Source: Pedobacter riviphilus (GTDB lineage: Bacteria; Bacteroidota; Bacteroidia; Sphingobacteriales; Sphingobacteriaceae). From it: a stretch of DNA of 64,000 bases. The notes below the pieces were generated by a model, which was not told the DNA's origin, did no database searches, and was given only the letters and a program-made list of their open reading frames with translations. A program made the translations under genes and the position numbers. Below are positions 10,698 to 20,211 of the stretch, in pieces; the stretch's first letter is position 1; each line of letters opens with the position of its first letter. Where the stretch lies: contig NZ_CP061171.1 of assembly GCF_014692875.1 (NCBI RefSeq), positions 3,100,001-3,164,000 on the forward strand, read 5' to 3'.

Positions 10698-10932
10698 GTG
10701 TTCGATAACCATTCTCATGATACACCAATTTTTCGGGAAAAATTGCAGCGATTATTTCACGTTTTAGGTCTTATTACTGGGGAAATAAGTTTGGATAAAC
10801 TCGCAATGGAAAAGTTCATGAAGAAAGCTAAAATAAAAAAAAGGCATGTTTGGTTCCGCTGACGTTACCGCTGAAGAAAGTACGCTTTTAAAAAGGCTTT
10901 TAAAAAAGTATACCCCTTTAACAAAAAAATAA
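10698..10932 (+). pseudogene. Small helical protein fragment, frame broken at an A8 run
   Basis: Right after repeat copy 1 an open frame starts at a GTG and reads FREKLQRLFHVLGLITGEIS and then DKLAMEKFMKKAKIKK. It is then interrupted near the eight-A run at 10835-10842. The next frame continues as GMFGSADVTAEESTLLK, then RLLKKYTPLTKK and a stop. Removing one A would join the two parts into one Lys-rich, mostly helical product of about 78 residues. I do not recognise the family. The start coincides with the repeat boundary, so the 5' end may have been lost. Confidence 0.35.
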
Positions 10933-10955
10933 TTAACTTCAAACAATCCAATGAT

Positions 10956-11726
10956 ATGACAACATCTTTCAAGCCCATTTTTTATACCCTATCGATTATT
11001 ATATTTCTGGGATGTAATGGCAAAAAAGAGTTGAGCCCAGTAATTCAGCCTGCAGGTATTCTTCAGAGCAGTGATCAGATCTCAAAGTATATCATGCAAT
11101 ACGTCAACTTCGACTCTGATTTTAGTGCGTTTGACACACAAGGAAAATCGATGGATAAGCAAACATTTCTCAACGAAGTACTATCCGGCAGTTACTTACC
11201 TTTAAGGCTAAAAACCCAAACAGGTGAAAACTCATATCAGCTGCACAAAATTAATGTGCTAATTGAAGACTCGCCAAAATATTATCTGATAGACCAGGCC
11301 CGTCAGGGTCTTTTTCAACTTTCGCTCGTCGGCAAGCCCGCACCAAAGTTTGAATTTGTAGATTTAGCAGGACACAAATACAACAACCAAAATACCAGGG
11401 GAAAAATCCTTGTAATGAAATTCTGGTTTATAGGCTGTGTCGCCTGTGTACAAGAAATGCCTGAAGTGAATAAAATAGTTGATCGCTACCAGGACCGTAA
11501 GGACATTCTTTTTGTTAGTCTTGCATCAAACAAAGTCGAACCATTAAAGAAATTCCTTAAGCAGGTAACATTCAAATATCAAACTGTAGCAGATGCCGAC
11601 CATTACATGATCGATTCTATCGGTACCAAGGTATTCCCTTCACATCTGATTATTGGCAGGGACGGCAAGATCAGGAAATTCACGCTACAGTATACCGAGG
11701 TTGAAGAGCTGCTAAAAACCCTTTAG
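10956..11726 (+). CDS. TlpA-like thioredoxin-fold lipoprotein
   Basis: A 256-residue predicted lipoprotein (lipobox FLGC, Cys20). Residues 1-120 are an uncharacterised N-terminal region. From about 125 a TlpA/AhpC-type thioredoxin fold begins (GKPAPKFEFVDLAGH). The redox motif is CVAC (C161-C164) in FWFIGCVACVQEMPE, and the cis-proline region is FPSHLIIGRDGKI. Proteins of this type are periplasmic or envelope-anchored disulfide reductases or oxidases. The client is unknown. The gene is the only intact one between the two direct repeats at 10.6 and 12.4 kb, with fragments on both sides, so it may have arrived as part of a mobile segment. Confidence 0.8.
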   Translation: MTTSFKPIFYTLSIIIFLGCNGKKELSPVIQPAGILQSSDQISKYIMQYVNFDSDFSAFDTQGKSMDKQTFLNEVLSGSYLPLRLKTQTGENSYQLHKINVLIEDSPKYYLIDQARQGLFQLSLVGKPAPKFEFVDLAGHKYNNQNTRGKILVMKFWFIGCVACVQEMPEVNKIVDRYQDRKDILFVSLASNKVEPLKKFLKQVTFKYQTVADADHYMIDSIGTKVFPSHLIIGRDGKIRKFTLQYTEVEELLKTL

Positions 11727-11755
11727 CAATGAAACAAATTGGAAACGGGAATAGC

Positions 11756-12112
11756 CTAGAGCAGCAGAAACCATTTTAATTCCGCCATATTATTTACCTT
11801 GACACTATTTAAGGTAGACTTCATAGCTTTTAGATTCGCCGGCCTACCGTTTAATTGTTGTTCAAATATTTTGGGATCCAGCTTCACTTCGGTAACTTTT
11901 GTTGCAAACCAGTTTGTATTATCATGCGGTAAAGCTACTCCCAAAATCATCCCTGGCAGACCAGAAAATAATTCGGGGCCTCTCTGAGAAAGTATTTTTT
12001 CAGTAAAAAAGGCAACGACATAAGTCGAGTCAAGGATCAAACTGTTCGCTCTTCGACAACTGTAGCCCGCTATATCTCTTACTTCATCCGTAAGCGGTCT
12101 TATCCGTCTATA
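11756..12112 (-). pseudogene. C-terminal remnant of a GLPGLI family protein
   Basis: About 118 codons are open with no usable start and a stop just upstream. The sequence has the GLPGLI family pattern: RDIAGYSCRRA, then STYVVAFFTEKI, then FSGLPGMILGV and a C-terminal basic tail. GLPGLI proteins are secreted Bacteroidota proteins of about 250-300 residues with no known activity. Only the last 40 percent or so is present. The 5' end is missing, and a terminator hairpin lies directly beyond. A TTG at 12038-12040 could be called as a start, but the family pattern extends upstream of it. This is a truncated gene, not a small protein. Confidence 0.65.
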
Positions 12113-12119
12113 ACTTTAC

Positions 12120-12148
12120 AATGCCTCCTTAATAAATAAGGAGGCATT
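12120..12148. terminator. Intrinsic terminator hairpin
   Basis: An 11-bp perfect stem (AATGCCTCCTT with AAGGAGGCATT) surrounds a 7-base loop and is flanked by A/T-rich sequence. It lies upstream of the GLPGLI remnant on its strand, so it probably belongs to a transcript that is no longer complete. Confidence 0.65.
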
Positions 12149-12152
12149 TATT

Positions 12153-12695
12153 TACGTTTTTTAAAAAATTTGATCAAAAAATGAATGTTCGATAAATGAT
12201 ATCATTTTGATTTTGAGCTGAGTAGTTTGACCATTTTTCAAAAACAATGTCCTCTACCGCAGCACCAGAAATAAAACAAACTAAAAAACAAACACTTACA
12301 TAAATTCAGAATCCATTTCTAGCATCAATTTATTTTTTTCTTTGACATTAGTTATCGAAACTATTTTCCTAATATCCTCAATTAAAGTGTGTGTCAACGG
12401 AACATGGTGGAGCTCCTCACGAGACAAATCAATTTTTATGCTGTTTGTCTCGTTTTTTTATTTTACGCAACTAACTATTAATCAGACGTATTAACTCAAT
12501 CTTTTCGTTCAATCACCAGCTTCATTTTAAATAAGCTTTCAATGTCTTAAAAAAGCCGACTAATACCACCGCTAAAAAGCAGTATCAAATTTAAAAATTT
12601 GCTGTCTTAGAAACTAAGCTTTTAATTATAACTTAACATTACTTTCTGAACAGATCTAACATACAAGGACTCAACGTTCTCATACTCGGTTTACC
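12153..12695. other. Gene-free scarred segment
   Basis: Apart from direct repeat copy 2 there is no coding signal. It also contains a terminator-like pair of inverted sequences inside the repeat (12419-12453). The region separates the GLPGLI remnant from a membrane-protein gene whose own 5' end is unclear. Confidence 0.4.
12409..12514 (+). repeat. Direct repeat copy 2
   Basis: Near-identical to 10589-10694 over about 100 bp, including the tRNA terminator hairpin (ACGAGACAAA with TTTGTCTCGT), TTTTACGCAAC and the terminal CTTTTCGTTCAATC. No tRNA body precedes it; only a weak trace of the acceptor 3' end (GGAGC) is left. Together with copy 1 it brackets a 1.7-kb segment. Confidence 0.8.
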
Positions 12696-14093
12696 TTGAA
12701 AAATGGAGAAATTTTCATCATATTCCCTTCGTGGGTTTTCTCTTTTTTGGGTATGGGGTTTTCTCCGGTTCTTGCCTCCGCCTTAGGTACTTCAGCGCTT
12801 TTCTTCATTATTACAAGTTCGATCAGCGCGCACCAGTACCGAAACTGGTTGTTTTGGGGCATACTCATTACCTTTATGCTGCATCCTGCGTTCATTTTTT
12901 TCGCTGTATCAGGAAAAAGTTCGTACATGGTGCTCATCTTCTTCTATCTTTTTGTAATGAGCATTTTCCGGTATTTCAGCACCAATACATCTTACCATAT
13001 TTCGGTGGCCAGTATCTATTTCACACTGCTTATTTTCTGTTCGTTCAAGTTTTCCTGGCTAATGCTGTTTATCCTTCCCATTATTTTTTTTGTAGCCCTT
13101 CAATCCATGACAGTTGCAAAAAACGATCCAATGGACAAGATCGCAATCGCATTCAATACCAAATCGATACGGCGTAAACTGGCTAATAAAACCCTGGCCG
13201 TATACCTCATCATATTTGCCCTGCCGATAACTGCGATATTGATTTTCAGGATGCTGAACCAGACCTACACCGGAGATGCCGATTATTATTTAAACAGTCC
13301 TTATGCAAATTATAGCGCAATTACAGATCAGACAGATAATCTCAATAATTTAGCTGATAACAAACTGGGGCGTATATTTCCTGAGGTGCATTTTTTGGTA
13401 ACGGTAAGGATATTGATGTTTGCGCCCCTGTTACTGCTCTGCCTGGGCATTTTCAAGAGCATCAACCGCAACATCTTTATGGTTTTTTCCCTTTTCTTCT
13501 TCATGGAATTCTTAAAGATAAAATATCCCAATGTTTATATCCCCATTCATTTTTACGCAGCCTTTATATGCCTTTGTTGGGCTGTTATAGCAAACGCAAA
13601 AAGTACCAGAACACTTCGGTTCAATAAACATTTTTATTTCTCGATTATCATTTTACAGCTTGTTACCGCATACCTTACAATGAATGCAAGCCCTCTGCCT
13701 GAAGAAAAAAAATACCAGGGCGCACTTGTATCCATAATGACGCAAAAGCCGCTTGAAAGAGACGATGATGAAAAACTATCCAGCTACATCAAAAAGATCA
13801 GCGCTAATGATGGCATACTTGCAGATGATGCCAATGCCTACCAAATCATAGCATTAACAGGGTCTGCCAAAATTTTTCTGACTCCAGGCGAAAATAGGTT
13901 TTTGGCCGCAGTTGCTCAACCTGTAAACCATGTATCCTACATATTGGCAACCAAAAAAGAAAGCCAATACGATTCCTTTGGACTATTGAATAACAATACG
14001 GTACAAACATTACGTTTAAAAGGAATTTCGCTGCATCCGGTCTGCTCCAATAAAAACTGGATATTGTGGCATATCAAAAACGAGAAAAAATAA
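12696..14093 (+). CDS. Multi-spanning membrane protein, possibly 5'-truncated
   Basis: About 465 residues with roughly ten hydrophobic segments in the first two thirds and a soluble C-terminal region of about 120 residues (from PLPEEKKYQGAL). The pattern of many helices followed by a small soluble tail resembles bacterial glycosyltransferase-C-like or dolichyl-mannosyltransferase-like membrane proteins, but no diagnostic motif is visible and I do not assign a function. The only start is a TTG at 12696. The frame stays open a further 12 codons upstream without an ATG, so the true N-terminus may be missing. It ends head-to-tail against the GH31-like fragment on the other strand, with no spacer. 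Confidence 0.6.
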   Translation: MKNGEIFIIFPSWVFSFLGMGFSPVLASALGTSALFFIITSSISAHQYRNWLFWGILITFMLHPAFIFFAVSGKSSYMVLIFFYLFVMSIFRYFSTNTSYHISVASIYFTLLIFCSFKFSWLMLFILPIIFFVALQSMTVAKNDPMDKIAIAFNTKSIRRKLANKTLAVYLIIFALPITAILIFRMLNQTYTGDADYYLNSPYANYSAITDQTDNLNNLADNKLGRIFPEVHFLVTVRILMFAPLLLLCLGIFKSINRNIFMVFSLFFFMEFLKIKYPNVYIPIHFYAAFICLCWAVIANAKSTRTLRFNKHFYFSIIILQLVTAYLTMNASPLPEEKKYQGALVSIMTQKPLERDDDEKLSSYIKKISANDGILADDANAYQIIALTGSAKIFLTPGENRFLAAVAQPVNHVSYILATKKESQYDSFGLLNNNTVQTLRLKGISLHPVCSNKNWILWHIKNEKK

Positions 14094-14363
14094 CCATTCA
14101 GCGATACATACATCGGTTTCATTGCTTTTCAAGTCACCATCCGGAACACTTCTTACCCTAATAATTGCCAGATCTACAAATTCAACCCTCAGCGTCTTAT
14201 GTCCCGAACGGAGCAACAATCCGTTAGAGATCCTGGTGGCCTTAAAGGCAGATTGAGCAAATGTAACCGTAGCTGCAAGAGAAAATATCAGTATGCATAT
14301 TATTGTGGATGCGGAAAATTTTAGTGTTGCGTTAACATTCATCTGCCAAACCAGTTTTTTCAA
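14016..14363 (-). pseudogene. N-terminal fragment of a secreted glycosidase (GH31-like)
   Basis: An ORF starting 3 bp after the GH95 stop codon encodes a signal peptide (ICILIFSLAATVTFAQ) and then a beta-sandwich-like opening: NGLLLRSGHKTLRVEFV, then IIRVRSVPDG. This resembles the N-terminal domain of GH31 alpha-glucosidases and alpha-xylosidases. Similarity stops near 14095, exactly where the opposing membrane-protein gene ends; beyond that the frame is merely the antisense of that gene. About 85-90 percent of the enzyme is therefore missing. It was probably the last gene of the SusCD operon. GH31 assignment is tentative because no catalytic region is present. Confidence 0.5.
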
Positions 14364-14366
14364 ATC

Positions 14367-16814
14367 TTAGTTCCTTACTTTATAGCTTTTTCCTTTACTG
14401 GTTAAAAACGTTGTCAGGTATCCATTTGCTGATTTAGTGACTTTTGTTTTAACCCCATCAACACGAATCGGGATGCTTGTTCTGATCACACAATTACCCC
14501 CATTTCCAGATCTGATCAATGCCGACTTTAATTTACCTGCATTCCATTCCATATCAACGGTAAAAGCGCCTCTGGCCTTTAGTCCAGATATGTTTCCATT
14601 CGCCCATGATGTTGGAAGAGCCGGCAATAGATGCAATTCGCCCAGGTGGCTTTGCAAGAGCATTTCTGTAATGCCTGATGTTGCACCGAAATTTCCATCT
14701 ATTTGAAATGGAGGATGGGCATCGAAAAGATTTGGATATAAACCACCACCTTTTGAGACACTTAAATCGCGCATTAAATCACGAACCAGTTTATAAGCAT
14801 GGTCACCATCTAGTAAACGCGCCCAGAAGTTAATTTTCCAGGCAAGGCTCCAACCGGTTCCTTCATCACCGCGTAACTCCAACGTTTTTTTGCTGGCCGC
14901 AGCAATATCGGCATTGATTAACGGTGATATTTCACGCCCAGGGTGTAAACCATAAAGATGGCTTACATGACGGTGATGTGGTTCTACATCTCTCCAGTCT
15001 TTATACCATTCCTGTAAGTTACCCGCCTTGCCAATATGAAGTGGGTATAGCTTCGCTAACTTTGCTTTAAGTAACTTTCTAAATTCATTATCGGTTTTTA
15101 ATGCTTCTGAAGCTTCGATACAGTTACGGAAATGGTCGCGAACGATTGATATATCCATGGTTGTAGCGATAGAGGTATTTGCTTTTTTCCCTTTATCGTC
15201 ATAATATTCGTTTTCAGGTGAGAATGATGGGGCGGTAACCAGATATCCATTTTTATCTTCTACCAAATAATCTACTAAAAATTCTGCTGCACCCTTCATC
15301 ACCGGATAAACCTTTTTTAAAAAGTCTTTATCCTGGGTAAAGCGATAATGTTCATACAAATGGCGGCTTAACCAAGGAGCTGCCATATACCAGTTTGCCC
15401 ATTTGGGATCGCCTTTTCCTAAATTCCCTACCGGGTTACTTAAAGCCCATATATCGCTGTTATGATGGGCAACCCAGCCTTTCATATGATAAAAGTCTCT
15501 GGCTGTTTCTTTACCTGTTACAGCCAAATCGTTGATAAACTTAAATAATGGATATTCCATTTCTTCCAGGTTACTGATTGCCGCAGGCCAGTAGTTCATT
15601 TGGGTGTTAATATTGATGGTATAATTTGAGCTCCATGGTGGTCTCATTGAGGCATTCCATATCCCCTGAAGATTTGCCGGAGGTCCGCCAGGTCGCGAAG
15701 AACTAATCAGCAGGTATCTTCCATATTGGTACAAAAGTGTTTCAAATGCCGGGTCGGTTATACCTTTACTAAATTCAATGAGGCGCTCATTTGTAGGAAG
15801 TTTCGCATTCGAAGTATCGTTGGCTGTGCCTAGCTTAAATTTAACACGGTTAAAATAACGCGAATAATCTGCCAGATGCTCAGTATATAACTCCTTCCAT
15901 GGGCGCTTAATCGCTGCTGTAAGATTAGTACTGCAAATTTTTATCTCATCTTTCCCTTCGCTTACCGGACATTTATCAAAACCGTTAAAGCTGGTGGCGG
16001 CACAAATAAACAGCAACACTTCATCTGCATTTGCAACCTTCACACCAGAAGTATCCGACTTAACGCTTCCACCCTTCAAAACAGCGCGAACCTGCATGGC
16101 TACCCGCATACCGCGGCAATCGGCATCGTCATAGTTTATTGGCTTGGGATTATAGTTCACATAACTCGGATCAACCTGTGATGGGGCTTTTCCTTTAAAA
16201 ATAATACCATTGTTCCCATCTGCAGTTATAATCCCCTTAAGCTGACTACTTACACTGGCAAAAAAGTTGATCATGCCAGGTTTATTCGCACTTAAACGAA
16301 TAACAATGGCTTTACCTGGTGCAGTAGCTATCACCTCGCGTTTGTAGGCCACTCCATTTGCCTTGAAATTGACCGAGGCCAAACTTTCATCAATAGATAA
16401 GTCTCTTATATAATTCTCAAATTGACCGGGGCCAATATCCTGCTTCAACTTCAGGTCTGCCAAGGGCAGGTAAGATTGAGAATAAACGCCCTGCATTTTC
16501 TTTATCTCGGTATTTGCCTCCTGATAATTTTCATTTTTTAAAAGCAGCTCCCGGGTACGTAAAAGATATTCGGGTGCCTTGGGGTTTACATTAGCTTTTA
16601 CCGGACCGCCACTCCATAAAGTTGCCTCGTTAAGCTGGAGTAATTCATTAGACGGATCGCCATAAATCATGGCGCCCAACATTCCATTTCCAACAGGTAA
16701 AGCCTCAGTCCATTTTTTTGCAGGTGTATTGTACCATAATAAATCATTTTTCTGTCCAAAACATTGAAAGCATAAATTGAAAAAAATAGTCAGGAAAAAT
16801 AAGAAACGAATCAT
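14367..16814 (-). CDS. GH95 alpha-L-fucosidase
   Basis: An 815-residue secreted enzyme (signal peptide ending QCFGQ) with the full GH95 plan. The N-terminal beta domain begins [20 protein letters not shown] with GAMIYGDP and [11 protein letters not shown]. The catalytic alpha/alpha barrel carries the paired asparagines in [12 protein letters not shown], the acidic residue in SFSPENEYY, and the C-terminal DGNFG with its conserved Asp. GH95 enzymes hydrolyse alpha-1,2-linked fucose with inversion, for example the Fuc-alpha-1,2-Gal end of xyloglucan or milk and mucin glycans. Length is typical. It sits at the 3' end of a long minus-strand operon, after a GH43 gene with a 97-bp gap, and just before the truncated GH31-like gene. 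Confidence 0.9.
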   Translation of the reverse strand: MIRFLFFLTIFFNLCFQCFGQKNDLLWYNTPAKKWTEALPVGNGMLGAMIYGDPSNELLQLNEATLWSGGPVKANVNPKAPEYLLRTRELLLKNENYQEANTEIKKMQGVYSQSYLPLADLKLKQDIGPGQFENYIRDLSIDESLASVNFKANGVAYKREVIATAPGKAIVIRLSANKPGMINFFASVSSQLKGIITADGNNGIIFKGKAPSQVDPSYVNYNPKPINYDDADCRGMRVAMQVRAVLKGGSVKSDTSGVKVANADEVLLFICAATSFNGFDKCPVSEGKDEIKICSTNLTAAIKRPWKELYTEHLADYSRYFNRVKFKLGTANDTSNAKLPTNERLIEFSKGITDPAFETLLYQYGRYLLISSSRPGGPPANLQGIWNASMRPPWSSNYTININTQMNYWPAAISNLEEMEYPLFKFINDLAVTGKETARDFYHMKGWVAHHNSDIWALSNPVGNLGKGDPKWANWYMAAPWLSRHLYEHYRFTQDKDFLKKVYPVMKGAAEFLVDYLVEDKNGYLVTAPSFSPENEYYDDKGKKANTSIATTMDISIVRDHFRNCIEASEALKTDNEFRKLLKAKLAKLYPLHIGKAGNLQEWYKDWRDVEPHHRHVSHLYGLHPGREISPLINADIAAASKKTLELRGDEGTGWSLAWKINFWARLLDGDHAYKLVRDLMRDLSVSKGGGLYPNLFDAHPPFQIDGNFGATSGITEMLLQSHLGELHLLPALPTSWANGNISGLKARGAFTVDMEWNAGKLKSALIRSGNGGNCVIRTSIPIRVDGVKTKVTKSANGYLTTFLTSKGKSYKVRN

Positions 16815-16911
16815 AAATTATATTTGTGTGTGTGTATTTTAGTTTAAAAATGGGTGAAAGCGCTTATATGTTTCTCAAATTCGAATAACGAATAGTCGTA
16901 AATACCAAACC

Positions 16912-18522
16912 TTATTTGGTATACTTATACTTAAAGTAATCTATATCCACATAACCTTTATCTGCAAGTTTATTATAATTGAAGATGCCTATTCTATCGC
17001 CCCGGTAACTCCCCCAGGTTAATTGGGTAACATTGCCAATTGGTAAAAACGTTTCCCCATCTAAACTATAGAAGTAACGATTTTGGCCTTGGTAATCCCA
17101 GATCGACCTCAGCCAAACCGTGTTTTCTTTTATTTTTATCCCAGGTGATTCCTGCCCATCCGCATGGTACACCATCAACCTCTCCTCACCTTGCTGTATA
17201 ATACCCAGCATGCTTATAGATGTTGTAGAAAAGTGTGTTAGGCCGGCAAACTGTCCGTCGGCCATTCCACTGATATCCAGTTTCACGGTAGCCTCATTAG
17301 CCCTGGTTCGCATACTACGTTGCGTAATGGTATTACCAGCTCTTAATAAGATTTTTTTCGGATCTTCAGGTTTTATAGGTTGAAAAGCCTTAAGGCGAAG
17401 AAACCCTTTTCTTTCAGAGAGCGACCACCTGTCATTTCTGGGTTGATAGTTCCACTCCCATTGTGGACGTAATGTTGCGGATGAAAAATCGTCATCTGTT
17501 TGGATTTTTATATTTGAATTAAGGGGAATTGGGGCTTTTCCAGACCATACCATGTTCCCAATACGATCTTCGCCAACCTTACCAACTATCGGCCAGCCAT
17601 CTACCCAGGTTACAGGTAACAAACTTGCTGCCCTTCCTTCCCAATCGCCGGAGCCATGATGGGTAAAAAACCACCATTGTCCATTTTTCAATTGCATTAG
17701 TCCGCCTTGGTTAGGTTCTCTGTCTGTGTTTTTGTTTACGTGGTTTAACTGTTTAATTTCCCACGGGCCGGTAATATTCCGAGATCTTTCCATCATCATT
17801 ACACGGCCTTCTGCTTTTACTTCGCTAAAAAAATGATAGTATAAGCCATTGATCTTATATAATTTATTTGCCTCACTGCCTGAAGATTGATGAATAATCG
17901 TATCAGTATCCATATGCAGGCTCTTGCCGTCCTGAGCCATCTTAAAGAGATGAATGTTGTACTTTTTATTGGTTTTAGTATCCAGTTTAAAGTTTGTCGC
18001 TATAAAATAAAGCTGTCCGTCATCATCACAGAAAGAAGAACAATCGTCCCATCCCGACACCTTCCAAACCTGGTGTAGTGGCGCCCAGGGCCCTTTAGCA
18101 TCAGTGGCTGAACTCATAAAAAATCCGTCGTCCGGACTACCGAAATAGACCCAAAATTTATTTTTATAATACCGGATAGACCCAGCCCATATCCCTTTGC
18201 CATAACTGTTCATCTTCGTCCAGTCCAAATTAGGACTGATCCGAGTGAGATCAGCAACTACATGCCCCGCAATTTCCCAGTTCACCAGATCTTTAGAGTG
18301 TAATACAACCATTCCGGGCGAAAACTGCATGGTTGAGGATATGGCGTAAAAATCATCGCCAACACGGATGGCATCTAAATCACTATAATCAGCAGGTATA
18401 ACCGGGTTATAAAAGGTTCCATCCTTTTGCCCGCCCCAGCTTTCCGTTTTCTGACCGAAAACAGTGGCACTAAGCGTAACAAACAAAAAAGTCTGGTATA
18501 AAAAATTAAGTGCAAATTTCAT
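16912..18522 (-). CDS. GH43 glycosidase with C-terminal beta-sandwich domain
   Basis: A 536-residue secreted protein (signal ending TVFGQ). The five-bladed GH43 domain opens with TFYNPVIPADYSDLDAIRVG, which holds the catalytic-base Asp. It continues with SPGMVVLHSKDLVNWE, the pKa-modulating Asp in SSFCDDDGQLYFI and the acid Glu in SGSEANKLYKINGLYY. The last 200 or so residues are a concanavalin-like beta-sandwich typical of beta-xylosidase/arabinosidase forms (WEWNYQPRNDRWSL, FAGLTHF). These enzymes remove arabinose or xylose from plant glycans. It is part of the minus-strand polysaccharide operon, between a DUF1735-type lipoprotein and GH95. Confidence 0.88.
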   Translation of the reverse strand: MKFALNFLYQTFLFVTLSATVFGQKTESWGGQKDGTFYNPVIPADYSDLDAIRVGDDFYAISSTMQFSPGMVVLHSKDLVNWEIAGHVVADLTRISPNLDWTKMNSYGKGIWAGSIRYYKNKFWVYFGSPDDGFFMSSATDAKGPWAPLHQVWKVSGWDDCSSFCDDDGQLYFIATNFKLDTKTNKKYNIHLFKMAQDGKSLHMDTDTIIHQSSGSEANKLYKINGLYYHFFSEVKAEGRVMMMERSRNITGPWEIKQLNHVNKNTDREPNQGGLMQLKNGQWWFFTHHGSGDWEGRAASLLPVTWVDGWPIVGKVGEDRIGNMVWSGKAPIPLNSNIKIQTDDDFSSATLRPQWEWNYQPRNDRWSLSERKGFLRLKAFQPIKPEDPKKILLRAGNTITQRSMRTRANEATVKLDISGMADGQFAGLTHFSTTSISMLGIIQQGEERLMVYHADGQESPGIKIKENTVWLRSIWDYQGQNRYFYSLDGETFLPIGNVTQLTWGSYRGDRIGIFNYNKLADKGYVDIDYFKYKYTK

Positions 18523-18624
18523 AAATAAAGGTAATCAAGGACGCTTTAACCTCATCTGGTTTTTAAGGGGTTTAACTAATTTACAATTTTGACTTCCAAT
18601 TCTGAGGATATTTTCTAACAAATA

Positions 18625-20202
18625 CTAAGGGTTTAACGTACGCGTTAACGTTACTCCTGATATATTGACCGATTGGCTACCAGAAAGTGTGGCAACAAAG
18701 CCCATCGATACCGTAGCAGCAGCGTTTAGCGTAAAGGTAAATGATTTGCTTCCTGCCCCATTTATAGCCACCCTGCCTACAAAGTTTGCAGGGGTTGTTG
18801 GAGCAGCAATATCAGGAATATTAGTACCTATTGCAGCAACACTGTAGGCCCCTTTGATGTTATCGGTTGTTACACCTCCACGCACGTTTGCATCAAATTT
18901 GTAAGTACCCGCCGGCAATAAAACAGTCTGATAAATCTTCCCGTTTGTAATATTGGGTGTTGTTGGAGAACCTCCCGGCTTTCCGGCATCTGAAGCGGCA
19001 TAACCAGATTCGAAGGCAATTTGGGTGCTATTGTTATTATCAAACGAGCCATAGGCACCATTCAGTTCGTTTGTTAGGCTGTAAGATTGGTGAGTATTTC
19101 CTTGCGCATTAAACAGCCAGCCCGAAAGCACGCCCCATCTGCCCTGATTTGGGTCTATGGTGCTGGTTTTAAAGGGTTGTGAAGTGTTTTTCAACACTTT
19201 TGTGATATCGGAAAATATACGCAGCGGGTCTATTAAATAAATCAGTGTGCTTTTTGCAGCATTTACCTGGTATTTTTCAGGATTAGATAAGGTAAATGCC
19301 ACTGCAACTTTTGATGGAAATCTTGCAAAGATACTATCGATGTTAACCCTCATTTCAACAATAGCCGAACTCTTATAATCATCAAGGTAAACATCATTAA
19401 GATCCAATGCGGCATTTGTAAGAATAGCGGTGCCTGCAGGAAGCAGTCCTTTTGCAAGCAATTTTTTTAATGTATCGGCATTATATGCAATTGATGTTTT
19501 AAAGCCTCTTGAGGCTTTTCCACCTAAATCTACCTGTGCTTTTATAGAGAAACCATTATTATCAAAGCTTACATTATTAGCGGTTAGATTAGGAGAAGTT
19601 AGTTGCGTTACCACCTGGTTTGGATTGCTTACCGCAGCAGTAAATGATAAAAAGTGTAACTCATCTATTTTAGCTATATCTGCAGTATTTAATGTAAGCA
19701 CTACAGATTTTTTACTTTCATCCAATTTTTGCGATTTTGACGGATTGGAAAGCGTGATGGCAAAAACCAGATTTTTACCATAATTCCGCTCAATAGCACT
19801 TGCAGAAACGGCTACATTAAAGGTTACACTCTTTGTACCAAACCGCACTTCAACAGATTGAGGCATTGAAAAATCAGGGAAATTGATCACTGCACCATTC
19901 GTCACCGTTTGCGAAATTGCCAGCTGTGGCTCAGGCGCAATATTAACGGTAAAAGTAGCATTAGCAGGGTTTTCCAGTGCTATCCGAACAGGAAAAATAA
20001 TTCTATCGTCTCCTTTTGTGATATCACCAACATTAACTGCATTAACCAGCGATGGATAGTCGAATTTAAGCACTCCGGGCGAGGAACTCACCTCATCAAC
20101 AAAGTCTTCCTGTTTACAGGAGTACAGAAAAGTGACCGTAAGCACTAAAAAGGTACAAAAGATGATCAATATTTTACTATGATTTTTATAAAACGTATTC
20201 AT
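18625..20202 (-). CDS. DUF1735-type surface lipoprotein
   Basis: A 525-residue predicted lipoprotein (lipobox region FLYSCKQ). Two consecutive beta-sandwich repeats of the DUF1735 kind can be seen (about residues 45-175 and 180-340), each ending in a NPEKYQVNAAKSTLIYLI or NPSKSQKLDESKKSVVLTL type strand. A C-terminal beta domain follows that resembles the carbohydrate-binding DUF5013 or LamG-like modules of SusCD operons (QGRWGVLSGWLFN). Proteins of this type are thought to sit on the cell surface and bind glycan near SusD. The gene lies 9 bp after the LamG lipoprotein gene and precedes GH43. The exact domain names are from memory of family patterns; the beta-rich lipoprotein nature is clear. 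Confidence 0.7.
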   Translation of the reverse strand: MNTFYKNHSKILIIFCTFLVLTVTFLYSCKQEDFVDEVSSSPGVLKFDYPSLVNAVNVGDITKGDDRIIFPVRIALENPANATFTVNIAPEPQLAISQTVTNGAVINFPDFSMPQSVEVRFGTKSVTFNVAVSASAIERNYGKNLVFAITLSNPSKSQKLDESKKSVVLTLNTADIAKIDELHFLSFTAAVSNPNQVVTQLTSPNLTANNVSFDNNGFSIKAQVDLGGKASRGFKTSIAYNADTLKKLLAKGLLPAGTAILTNAALDLNDVYLDDYKSSAIVEMRVNIDSIFARFPSKVAVAFTLSNPEKYQVNAAKSTLIYLIDPLRIFSDITKVLKNTSQPFKTSTIDPNQGRWGVLSGWLFNAQGNTHQSYSLTNELNGAYGSFDNNNSTQIAFESGYAASDAGKPGGSPTTPNITNGKIYQTVLLPAGTYKFDANVRGGVTTDNIKGAYSVAAIGTNIPDIAAPTTPANFVGRVAINGAGSKSFTFTLNAAATVSMGFVATLSGSQSVNISGVTLTRTLNP

Positions 20203-20211
20203 ATCGACGAA

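Noticed and set aside
10462..10767. Plus-strand frame of 101 codons
   Set aside because: It runs through the tRNA-Arg gene and its terminator, so it is not a protein gene.
10764..10946. Minus-strand frame of 60 codons
   Set aside because: Composition is dominated by A/T runs (Phe/Lys) and it is antisense to the small broken plus-strand gene.
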